Shown one piece after another: positions 1-11,404 of a DNA stretch of 64,000 nucleotides. Under the pieces are notes generated by a model, which saw nothing but the letters and a program-made list of their open reading frames with translations, was not told the DNA's origin and made no database searches. The stretch is from contig OY821771.1 in assembly GCA_963682175.1 (NCBI GenBank), forward strand, positions 14,259,001 through 14,323,000. The letters are read 5' to 3'. Position numbers and translations under genes: made by a program. Each line of letters begins with the position of its first letter. The first letter of the stretch is position 1. This DNA is from Triglochin maritima (lineage: Eukaryota; Streptophyta; Magnoliopsida; Alismatales; Juncaginaceae).

Positions 1-278
1 ACAAAATCATTTCAAATAAAAACAATTGATTAGCAAAGAACGATGTTAATAAGACTCAACTTTGTGTAAAAAATGAATCAATTTTGTACAATGAAGTAAT
101 CTTTGTATCAAATGGTCATAAATCATTGTAATTAAGCATATCAACCACGAGAGCTTTTTTTTCTCAAGTTGTGTAACGTTGTCATGTCAGAAATTGTAGG
201 TATACGTATGAGTGAGGAAAATTCATATTATGTAAAATTAACCAAGAATCAACAAGTTAAAATTCAAAACACACATAC

Positions 279-3200
279 CTGAATGTAAATATTGAAAACA
301 CGCTTTCCGGAGCTCTTCATCAAACCAGCATCAGTGAAAACAGTCTCAGCAAATTGCAGCAACACACTGTAGTTCCCAGTTTGAAGTCCGAGACCATAAT
401 ATCTTAGAGAAGATGGTGACGTTCTGGACGCCTGGAACAGCTTCGGATCTGATGTACCAGTGATATTTACAGAAGTGACTTCTGTATAATTAGGATTTTG
501 TGATTCTACGTATGTTCCAGTGCTACTAACTGCCCATTTTTTGTCGGTTGTCACGTAATAGGATGCAGTGGTAAGCATCTCATTGTCCTTATCGTACTTG
601 ATGCCTTCGGATGAAACAACTTCCTCACCACCACAGTTAATTGCGAACGAATAATCTGTGGCAGCACAAAGGAAACATCCAGAAGTTAGTTATTAAAGTT
701 ATTCATGCAGCCACCCATTCAAATGCAGTCTATCCTCCTTCCTCAGCATACAGACATTTGTAATAATAGTAAAACGAAACGGACTTATGAAATACAAGGA
801 AGTAGTCACTTTGAATCACTTACGAGGTTGTGAACCGTGAAGACATGGGACATTTTCTTGTAAGCACTCCAAGCCCCTCAAAATATCACTACAAAGACGA
901 GAATAAAGGGGAAACAAAATTATCAACAAAATGGTTTTTCTGTTAAGCAATGGGGTTCATATCTCAAAAATTAGTTATAGTAAGAACAATCCTAAAAAAA
1001 AGCTATTATGTTTCATAAAAAGAAAGTATAGATCCGGTACGCACTTTTGCAGATCATTCCTTGCAAACTTATTGGCCACCAAGTTCCTGCAAAAAAAGAG
1101 TCTAAATTCAGAACAAAATTAATTTCTTCCAACTTTTTATATGCATGAAATCTATCATATCAAATAACATTACCTCAGAAAAAAGTTTTTGTTTCGCTAC
1201 AGTTACTTTGTGTAATTTGATATAACAACTTTGAAACATAAGTAGCATAAAATTGTAACATCTAGTGTTCCTCGCAAGGCAAAACACTTCATGCTGGGAA
1301 AATTGAAAATTTTAAAAATACTTCAACCACCCGAACTTACACCAGCTCATTGTCATTTGCCCAAGTTGGAATACTGCCAGACAATTCATTGTAAGACAAA
1401 TCACTGCATCAAGAAAAATAATAATCAGTGATATCGAAAAGTTCCAAGCGTTACCGTACATGACACAACCACAACATTCTTCAATGTAAAAGTAGTTGTG
1501 GTAGGAAGACTACCCATACATGATATGAATAATATAATACAAACACAAAATCATTGAAAACTGTGAAGTTTTGTTGATTCATAATCTCTTAAAAATTCAA
1601 AGATTTAAGACGGGGTGTAATACAACTCCTCGACGTATTAGCATACCTTTTTTATTTTTAGCGTTGTACCTGTTAGAATAGGAAGTAGATACAAACCTTT
1701 TATAGGGTGCGTATCACATGCCGAACAAGAGAGTAAACAAAAAAGTCTAGAATCATTTAGTGAAAATTTGAAGGATGTTTAAGCACCCAAATATGAATTT
1801 TCTCAGAGTTGATCAGATAAAAGTTATTTTTCTCTTTGAAAGCAATCAAATCGAGATAAAAATCCAGTAACAAGTTAATTTTGTGATTACGGATGAGAGC
1901 CTTCAACAGAAGTATGCAGAAAACATACATGTTCGCTAGATTTCCGATCTTCTCGGGTAAATTACCAGATATGCTATTATTTCCAAGATACCTGAACCAA
2001 AATACGGAATGGTAAGTTATATGTAATATTTATCAACAGAACGACCATTCCAATCGAGGCGTTGCTGTATAGTTCTCACAAGGTTTTAAGTGATGGCATA
2101 TCGAAAAGGAATGGAGGAAGTGCTCCTGTTAGATTATTGAAGCTTAGATCCCTGAAATGATTATGCAACTCAATATTACTTCTTCAAGATTTAAACTGAT
2201 TTACTGCAAGAAAATGCTATGAAAAAGAAAAAGTAACAACTCACAGGTACTCTAAAACTCTAAAATCTTCAATGAAAGAAGGAATGGTGCTCGAAATCTT
2301 GCAATTTCTTAGAATCCTGTGAGACATTGAAGATAATCTTTAGAGATGTAGTATAATATTTTTACATCCAAGTACGCGACCAACTAATTTACGTAAAGAT
2401 ACCGTACAAGGTTGTGAGGGATTTGAAATTTTTAATGAAAGATAAAGATGAGGTTCCGTTCGTGAGATCTCCCAAACGCCTGAATGAATACCAAAACATG
2501 CTAGTTAAAAATTATAGAACCATTTCTAACGAAAAATAAAGCTGAAGTTCCACTACGATCAACTCACAATTCTTTCAAGCTAACGAGATTCTCAAGAACC
2601 ATAGGAATCGGACCATGGAAAGAGTTACCCTGAATCCGCCTGAAGGAGAAGTTCAAAAATGAGAATTTGATAGAATGGTATCTTATAATGTATAATTAAA
2701 AATGTTTTAAGTTGATCTTACAAGGTAGTGAGCTTCGTCAAATTCCCAAGAAAATCTGGTACTTTTCCTCCAAAATTATTGTCGGATGCCCACCTTGAGC
2801 AACATTAAAATTAAAAAGCATCACATATCGACATAAATTTTCGATTGTATTGCTACACTGTAATAATTCAGAGTAGGAGCTTACATGGTTGTCAATTTCT
2901 TAAGTTTCCCAAATGTCGATGGCATCTCACCACTAACTCCAATACTGTCAATGTAACTGTTGACAAGAAAGTCAGTAAGTGTAACATGATAAAAATCCAA
3001 TTCTAATATAAATTAACAGAAGAGAAACAGACTTCCTAATCTATTCTCTCCAAGTTCAACTATTTTCTCTTGTTTTCTTTCACTCCCTTGTTTCAATCCA
3101 AACACACCATCAAGGCTAATGGAGGAGGCCTTTGATATTAAATGAAAGTTTTGAGAAGTTCGCAATTTTCAAATTTAGAGTACGCACTCGATGTTGGGTC

Positions 3201-6200
3201 ATAGTTGCGAGGAGAAAACTATGATTTTTGACAGAAACTACACTGAATATCGCCTTAAACTTACATTTGTTCTAGATTTTTCAAGTTCCCAAACTCTGGC
3301 GGTAGTCGACCACTGAAGTTGTTCATTCCCATACCCCTACGACACGATTAATGTAACGTTAGCTGCATATCCATAATGAATAGATGTATTTCTTATAAGA
3401 AGTGTGAAATCTTACAGCGAAATCAGATTTTTAAGATTGCCAAGCTCTTTAGGTACTGGCCCAGATAGTGCATTTTTTCCAATGCTCCTATAACAAAAAG
3501 ATGTTTGCACTATTAAAAGATTATTAAAATGAAAAATATGATAAATTAACAACAGAAATTAGCAAATCTCTGCTTCTTTGTAAGCCTTTTCATTGGAAAA
3601 CTTACATGTATTTCATAGCTGAAAAGTTACCAATGAATGCAGGTAAAGGACCCGTTAAGTAATTATCAGCTATTTGCCTGCAATTGAAATGGATGTCAGT
3701 TAATGTAGATCAGTTTGATGACTTCTGAAAAATCTAGGAGTGTTGGTTAACCCAAAATAATGGGGTAATAGAAATATCATATGAAAAGGAATCTTCTACT
3801 TTTAGTTGCTTCCCAATTGATCTATCAATGTTCTACATGTGAAATATAGCTGTGGATGTTGCAAGAAAATAAAACGAACACACTCTTATATAGGCCCCGT
3901 GTGCACCAACTAGGGTCTAGAGATGGATGTCAAGCGTTTAGGAGTGTCCATAATCATTTAAATCACTAATTAACTAGCTGTAATCTGTTCACACGACTTC
4001 AAGTCGACACCAAAAGCTTTGATGAAATGTGATCTCTAGACTAGAACAAAACAATTTTCAACTCCCAATGTTACCACTGTAAATATGTAGAAATCACCAA
4101 GCTCGTAAGTCCCTTTTTTTGAAATAAAATCCAAAGTAATTTTTATTTATTACAGACTAGCGAATAAGCAGATGGAATTGAACAGGGCTTCAATTAAAAT
4201 GAGTATTGCTAGCCCAAAAGTTGTTAGCTTGCTGTTCAAATTGATTATTCTATAGAAACAAATTTTACAATTCAGAGATTCGTTTTCATTCAAATGATAC
4301 CAACTTTTGATCAAATTGTTAAAAAAAACTCACAAATTGTCCATCTTTGAGAGATATTTCAGCTCCTCTGGAATGGTTCCTGTAATATTCAACTTGAATG
4401 CTGTCCTGAAAAGAAGTAACGATAATGATATCAAAGAGTATGACAGGTCCAAATTATAAGCTCTAATAAGAACTTGTTTTCGATATAAAATGTGGTAAGG
4501 GTGCAATGACAAAAGATATATAATTTCAATATCGCTAGTATATATGGTTATAATCTTCAATAGTTAAGGTAATGGCTTGGTGAGTTTTACAGTTCAAAGG
4601 ATCTCAACGATTTTACATTGTAGATGGATGGACCAATAAGAAATTCTTCTTTAAATTTATCATAATCTGCACACTTTAATAATATTATGAAGCTTCAGTT
4701 GGAATGGTTATCCACTAATTTGTTTTGGCATCGAGGTGGATATAATATTTATCTCTTACAAACCCAACACCAGAATTTAAACCCATAATAAACCAAAATC
4801 CTCTTGTTTAGTAGGATAACAAAAAAATTTAAAGAGTATCGTCTAGTAACTTCAAATCATTTTGATGATAATCTAATACTTATATTATGTAAACTTAAAA
4901 TGGTTCGCAACATGTTTAAAATAGATGTAGAACTACAGAGATGGCTTACAATCTGATTATGTGACATCTTGTGCCACCTCTTTCGCTGCAATCACATAAT
5001 ATGGATGGATTAAACCTAACATAGTCATCTCTAAGGTTCACATCGGCATTTAGAGCGAAGCCGCTACAGGGGTCGCCTGTGGTATTCCAACTGGATTTTG
5101 ACATAGATGATGAAATTCCCCATTTCGCAAATATCGTGTTCAATGCCCTTACTGCACACACAAATATATCATTAGCTAGAAAGTTATTATAAGTTGTAAC
5201 TAAGAAAAAGATGCAGTTGTAAGATCACAAACTGTTTTGATAAGTGTTCTAGTAACACTTGATTGATTAATACCGTATCTTGTTTTCAGATTGATTTCAT
5301 ACAACATCTATTCAAATTCTTCCATTTTATTCCAATTAAATCAGAAAAACATGAACTGACGTTCAACTTGATTGTTGACCTTCCCTATTTCATGTCTTGA
5401 TACAAATGTCAAAATTATAATTTCTTTGAAGATTCAGAGCATGCATCCAGTATTCAACAGTAACCTTATCACTTTAGCAACCAAACAATTCATTATATTA
5501 TATTTCAAAACTCTGAACTTCAAACTCTGAACTTTAGCAACCAAAGGATTCATTATATCATATTTCTAATCAAAGTCAACAAGCACTTGGAATGTTGACG
5601 TTGCCCCTAGAGCATCAAATGGGCAAGAGTCACCATTTCAAAAGATACTAAACAAAACAAAAACAAAAAATAGACCACAAAACAAGTGTTGTAGAGTGAA
5701 AAAAGTTTATCTGATGGGCTGAGAGTTTGATTTTGGAAATTCCACACTTGCTATAAGAAAGGAAAAAAATTGATCCAGATGAAAAACAACTAAATTGCAC
5801 CAACTTTTTGAAAAGAAGAACAAAATTTACAAAAAAATGTGTTGGTTTGACTAGAAATTTAAAGTTTCTAGGCTAAAATAACCGCCGTGTGGAAGAGTGT
5901 GGGTGTCCGGGACACGTCACCTCCATGTATAGATCGTGACTAATTTGATGGATTGATTGGACTCATTGTATGAGTAGCAGACCTGAGGGATCGCGGATCC
6001 CAATGTGTGTGATGCATGGCTCGTGGAGCATGATGACCCTACAGACTACGGTCTGGACCCGTCCGATGTTGTGTCGGACGTATGTTGTACCGCCGATGTT
6101 GTGTCGGCGATGCCGCCGAGGTTGCTGCCGGCGATGATGGTGCCGACGATGTTCCGGTTGTGGTTGTGTCGTTCGATGTTGTGTCGGACGTATGTTGTAC

Positions 6201-7417
6201 CGCCGATGTTGTGCCGGCGATGATCCCCGATTGGGCACCTATCCTGCGATGTTGACCGACCGGGCTACGGCTCCGTCGAAGGTGGTGTAGACCACGTGGT
6301 TCTTTGCACAAAAGTGCGGACGCTCCTCGCCGATCCCTTTGGCTCGAATAGTCGCGTGTGGGGGGACGCGTCGCGTACTGTCCGTAAGACTGTATGTTCC
6401 TACGGTAGGTTTCCGAGGAAGACTCATTGTTGTTGTTGCTGGACTGATGTCCCTGTGGACCCCGTTGAGGGTCGTGGTTGTTGGACTTAGGTCATGTTTA
6501 CCTTGTTGAGGGACTTGATGCGTTGCAGATGTGACATGACATGTTACTAGTATGATAAGTTCATTTACCGTACTATTGCATGCATATAGGTGAGCTTGGC
6601 ATACGGGTTTCCTAATGGGAAACTCAGGCATCGTTGTTTGATTCATGTTTCAGGACCGCAGTAGGTTCTGTCGGGTGGTGACCGCGGGCGCACACATTTT
6701 GGGGTCAGGATCCTCATCGGATTCTTCGAGGTCGTCGTGATTACTTTGTCTGTCTTTTCATTGTATTGTTGTAATCACGTCTTTTGACAAACTCTGTTGT
6801 ATTATTGGTGTACCGACGATTATTTTATTGAGTAACATTCCCGTTGATGAGTTTATTCTGATATTCTCTTGATTGTCTAAATTTTTTAAATTTCCGTTGT
6901 TTCGGGTTGTTACAAAAACGATCTTCAAAGTAAAATAATCTCAAAATCTTGTGAACCTTTATTCTTGTTTTTTCCTTAAGGAACTGGACTTTTGGCCAAG
7001 TGCACATTCAAAAACAACATCACAACTAAAACCTTATCATAACATGAAACTACGAACAGAAATGCAACAGAAAATTCCCATCTTCTCATTGATTTCCGGA
7101 AACCAAATTGACCCAAAACCCAAAAATACAGAAGCAGCAGACACAATCACACAAACTGAAAATTTAAAAACTTCGGCCAAAATATCATAAGAAAAGAAGG
7201 AAAAAAATCGATCTTTGCAACAATTCTGGAAAATAAGATAGGTCCAGAACCTCAAAACACAAAAACAGCAGACACCAACTAAAATTTTGAAATAAAACGG
7301 TTATTAGAGGTAGATCATACCTTCAGTTGGGTCAGTGGTGGTGTTGGTTTGGGCACTTCCAGAGTGGAAGAAACCCAAAACAGAGCACAAAATTGCAAGA
7401 AAGCGTAGTGGAGGCAT
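279..7417 (-). CDS. LRR-malectin receptor-like kinase, 5' part (17 exons, runs off left edge)
   Basis: Cell-surface receptor kinase of the LRR-RLK VIII-2 type (Arabidopsis At1g56140-like), recognised from family patterns. Exons by eye, in transcript order: 7321-7417, 4950-5151, 4334-4405, 3606-3677, 3416-3487, 3265-3336, 2885-2956, 2722-2793, 2568-2639, 2408-2479, 2245-2316, 2080-2151, 1929-1991, 1341-1403, 1045-1086, 824-888, 279-655. All join in frame with GT-AG introns, giving 543 codons without a stop. Exon 1 encodes a signal peptide (MPPLRFLAILCSVLGFF). Exon 2 holds the N-terminal cap, with a CDCS motif. Ten 72-nt exons each encode one 24-residue LRR; two 63-nt exons continue the series. 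The 377-nt exon is the first half of the malectin domain, with SLRYYGLGL and YSVLLQFAE motifs. The rest of malectin, the transmembrane segment and the kinase must lie left of the window. The ligand is unknown. No break is visible, so the locus is probably functional. Confidence 0.94.
5880..6914 (+). mobile_element. Truncated chromovirus-type solo LTR in intron 1 of the receptor kinase
   Basis: This GC-rich block stands out from the AT-rich intron. Its 3' end reads GGGTTGTTACA. Its reverse complement starts TGTAACAACCCG, like the LTR at 31659 (TGTAACGTCCC). The block around 5985-6005 (a GGGATCCGCGATCCC-type core) recurs inverted at about 62578 in the 3' LTR of the Tekay-type element, and in diverged form near 32368. 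Homology begins abruptly at 5880, so the U3 start is missing and no target duplication can be defined. It lies inside the 2.17-kb first intron, whose splice sites are intact. Short open frames here are by-products of GC richness. Confidence 0.7.
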
Positions 7418-8044
7418 GAGGAGGATTGTGTTTGGAGATGACCAACAACAACTGTGGTTCTTCACTCGTCTCTTCTGTCAGGATTTGTAGGAAGAAAACA
7501 AATTAAGATTTGTCTCCGATATTCTGTTAACAAGTGGTGCAATAGGTGCATACATTTGACTTTTATCTTCTGACATTTTTCAGTTAAACAATTCGCAAAA
7601 ATTATGATGAAGGGTGGTACACTGGTACTCGAATAAAAGATCGTCGTTGATGTGACTTTGATGAAGAAGTTTTCTTAAAAGTCGTGCTTTTTATGGAATT
7701 ATTATATTATTGGTTGGTTCTTGACTTCTTGGCCTTGGATTATGAAAACATTTCTCAAATTTGGGAAATTATCAAGGATTCTAGGGATAGTATGTACAAG
7801 TAAAAGAAAATTAGACTTTTCTCTTCTCTCATATTTAGGAACCGTAAAGGGTACAAATGAAAACCAAGTATAAGTAGCTCGATAATTAAGGGAACTACTA
7901 AACGTCGCCCAAAACTACTTAAATCGCCCCTTGAAATTACCAAATTGCCCTTAACAATATATTTAATACTCATATCGTCCCGTGTCTATAAATTAGGCCT
8001 ATGGTCTTGTATATTCATAATTTATCAGTAAAAACACCACGAAA

Positions 8045-11000
8045 ATGTCTGGCGAGGGTGATGCATCCGATGAGGTAAGTCTGGCGCGGGACAAATTTTG
8101 GGTCAGGCGTCTGCATTAGACGCCTCCCCCAAGGTGAGGGCGTCTGCGTAGGACGTCCTCCCCTTGGCCGAGTCGTCTAACGCAGACGCCTACGCAATGG
8201 GAGAGACGTCTTATGTAGACGTCCTCCCCTTGGGTAAGGCATCTGTAGTAGACGTCCTTCCCTATGGTCAGGCGTCCTACGCAGACGCCTCACCCTTGGG
8301 AAGGGCGTTTAACTCAGACGCCCTTCCCATGGGGTAGGCGTTTAATACAGACGCCCGAAATTTTTTTGATTTTTTTAATTTCGATTTTTTTTGTAGGTTC
8401 CGTTGGAAGATTTCGGTGGTGATGGAGTGGATTACAGTGAGTTATTTCAAACTACACAAATCTTTGAAACAATCGATGAAGCATGTAAATGGGCCAAACA
8501 AGTAGCTATCGGAGCTGGGTTTTTTTTGGTCCTGTCGTCGTACAAAACAAGATCAGATAGTCGGATGGATTGTTATTTGAGATGCGACCGGTGAAATCAA
8601 ATGGAGTCTCGGGATATGGATACTGCACTTCGAAGAAACACCAAAAGAAAGGATTGTGGTTGCCGTTTCTTAATAAAAGTGGTGGAGCGACGAGATCGTG
8701 ATGGATGGGTTGTGGTTTTTAATAGTGCTCACGGACATCACAACCACAGACTGGCAGTTTATCCAGAGGGTCATCGTCAAATTAGTGGTCTAAGTTCTGG
8801 GGCGAAGAAGATTGTTCGTGATATGACTGAGGCGCAAGCAAAACCACGGAACATCTTGAAGGCAGTAAAAGAAAAATTCCCGGAGGACAATCCAAATCAA
8901 AGGCATATTTATAATTTCAGAGATTACACGAGGAGGACAAAATCTGAAGACCGGAATCCCGTCCAGCAATTTCTCTATCAAGCAGTGCAGTGTGAGTACT
9001 TACATTAGATTATGGCGGATCCAGAAATTGATGTCGTCACTCACGCTTTTTTGGCACATCCGACGTCAGTCCAGTTGTTGCGGACATATCCTTTCGTTAT
9101 CTGCATGGATTCGACTTACAAGACGAACAAGTATAAGATGCCTTTGTTCGAAATGATTGGGGTCACACCAACAAACATGAATTTCCTTATTGGATATGCG
9201 ATTTTGATGGATGAAACTTACTCCAGTTATCTGTGGGTGATGGAGAAGTTGCGAGATCTGTTATTGGGGATTGTCAGCCCGACTGCAATAATAACAGACC
9301 GGGAGTTAGGCCTTATGCGACCAGTGAAAGAGGTATTTCCTGACTCTGCTCATTTACTCTGCACATGGCACATCAACAAAGACGTATTGAACTACGCATA
9401 CCACGTATTCGGCAAAAATAAGCAGATGGCAGAGACTTTGAGGCGTGGAAGATGGAGGAAAATCATGCTTTCTACTTCAGAAGCCGAGTATGATAGAGCT
9501 GTGTATGCTCTGAAAGATTTGTATAGATCGTGGCCGGCTATCACGGAGAATCTGGTCACCACGTGGTTGGTGCATAAAGAAAAGTTTGTGCTGAATTGGA
9601 CGAACAAAGTCCTTCATTTTGGGAACACCACGAATTGTAGGGTCGAAAGTGCTCATTCGGCTCTAAAAGAGTGGATTTCTACATCGACTGCAGCTCTGGA
9701 CACTCTTTTCGAGCGCGTCAACGCGGCTATTGAAATGCAGCTGACGAATATTTGAAACGCTCTTGAAGACTCGAGACGGCGAAATTTGACTAATTTCGGA
9801 CATGCTCTATATCGTCACATAAATGGTCGAGTTTCGCATCATTGCTTGCAATTGCTGAGTCAGGAGGTGAAAAGAATGCAAGAGTTAGATGATGAAGTTG
9901 AATATCGTTGTGAGTGCGCTTTTCTGACTTCTCATGGGATACCTTGCGCATGTACCATCCGCGGATGTCTTGAATCAGACAACGGAATTTACTTAGAGCA
10001 GATTCATTCGTTCTGGAGGACACTTGTCATTGGGGAAGGAGCCGGGAACGCAGAGTTTGTGTCTCAGGCAGCTCAAGACGCCGAACATTTTCGCAGCCTG
10101 GTTGATGAGATTGCAGGAAGTGACCCCACCGTAATTCGATCTGCCTTTCGGGTTTTATTCGAGCAGCTACACCCCCAACATGCGAATTTGAGAGAGCCTG
10201 CAGAAAAAACAAAGCTACGAGGTCGACCAAGGGGAAAGTCGACACGACGGGACCCTAGTGCGTTTGAGTATGCAGAGCGAGGTAGTGGTCGATCTTCAGG
10301 TAGTGGGAGTAGAGGTCGTGGTCGTTCTTCCGGTAGTGGAAGCAAAGGTCGTGGTCGATCTTCTGGTTCTTCGTCTGTGAGGGGAGGATCAGGTATACCA
10401 TCCCTATATTTATTGTTATTATAATTTTGTTATTTATTTCAGTAAATATGTATCTTTTGTTATTATATGTAACTGTATTTTTTATTGATATTGTAGTGAC
10501 TGGGCGGGCTGACGTAGACGACTTTCCATATGCGGATAGGATTCCAGGAATCATTATGCCATTCCTACACCAGTGGAATGATGTACGTGCTGATGGAAAC
10601 TGTGGATTTCGATGTGTCGCCGATGTTTTTCACGGTGGTGAAGACAATTGGCAACTCGCCCGTCGTTCGATTTCAAATGAGCTAGCTGCGAACCCATCTT
10701 TTTATGAGCACGTATACTACGACGGTGTGGCGCAGGCTCGTCACCGGATTAATTGGGGCGGGGGACCTTGTGGCGAGAATCACTACATGGAGACGTGGAC
10801 GGACTTGTTTCCCATTGCATTTTTTTACAAGTGTGCAGTTATGTTCTTCTCTCTCGGAAATGATGGTTCGTTGTACCCATGTCTTACAGTTCTACCTTGG
10901 GAGAGTCCACCTACCGTGACGAGACCGTGCAGAGAGTTGATTATTGCTCATTTAGGGAGTTACGCTCATTACATTCGTTTGGATTTGAATGAGGGATTCC

Positions 11001-11116
11001 CCGTACCTCCTATAGCGACTCTGTGGTTTCAAGTACGAGATGAGAGTGTTATTGGATGGGAGCTGGAGTACCAAAATAGGATAGCATCTTGGCAACAATT
11101 ATGTAATATGTTTTGA
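8045..11116 (+). pseudogene. FAR1/MULE transposase fused to OTU cysteine protease (three in-frame stops)
   Basis: Exon 1 is 8045-8074 (MSGEGDASDE), then an intron of 322 bp, then exon 2 from 8397. A FAR1/WRKY-GCM1-type zinc finger (about 8580-8770) ends in HGHHNHRL. The MULE DDE core follows: ICMDSTYKTNKYKMPL (first Asp), AIITDRELGLM (second Asp) and NCRVESAHSALKEW (Glu). A SWIM-like motif near 9905 reads CEC...PCAC; the usual final His is Cys here. A basic Gly/Ser/Arg tail follows. The intron at 10393-10496 joins the frame to an OTU peptidase with DGNC (catalytic Asp and Cys, near 10590) and SYAHYIRLDL (candidate His). In-frame stops at about 8592 (TGA), 9006 (TAG) and 9753 (TGA) interrupt one continuous reading frame without a frameshift. 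Known families give the parts; a working product is unlikely from this copy. Confidence 0.88.
8100..8362. repeat. Train of about eight short hairpins in transposase intron 1
   Basis: Units of the form GGCGTCT...AGACGCC, with a 4-7 base loop, follow one another at about 33-40 bp. They are separated by short linkers such as CCCAAGGTG or CCCCTTGGG. Arms vary (GCGTCT, GACGTC, GCATCT) but many stay complementary. The train fills most of the first intron, between donor GTAAGT at 8075 and acceptor TTGTAG at 8391. A similar train lies at 13735-13935. Confidence 0.85.
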
Positions 11117-11404
11117 TATGTTTGTACAATTATGTAATATGTTTTGATATGTTTGTACATTATATAGTGTTGCTTTATTATGTAATATGTTTTGATATGT
11201 TTGTTTTATTTGCATTATATATAATAGTACGATACGTTAGCAAACACAAATAAAAATAATAAGCGTATGACAAATAAGCAAACACAAATACAAATAATAA
11301 GCGTACGATATGTTAGCAAACACAAACACAAATACAAATAATAAGCGTACGACAGATAAACAAATATAAATGCAAATACTAAGAGTACGGTACAACAGAT
11401 CAGC

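Noticed and set aside
5963..6646. Several overlapping frames on both strands in GC-rich intron sequence
   Set aside because: They lie in a truncated LTR that recurs elsewhere in the window, and no frame shows a known domain.
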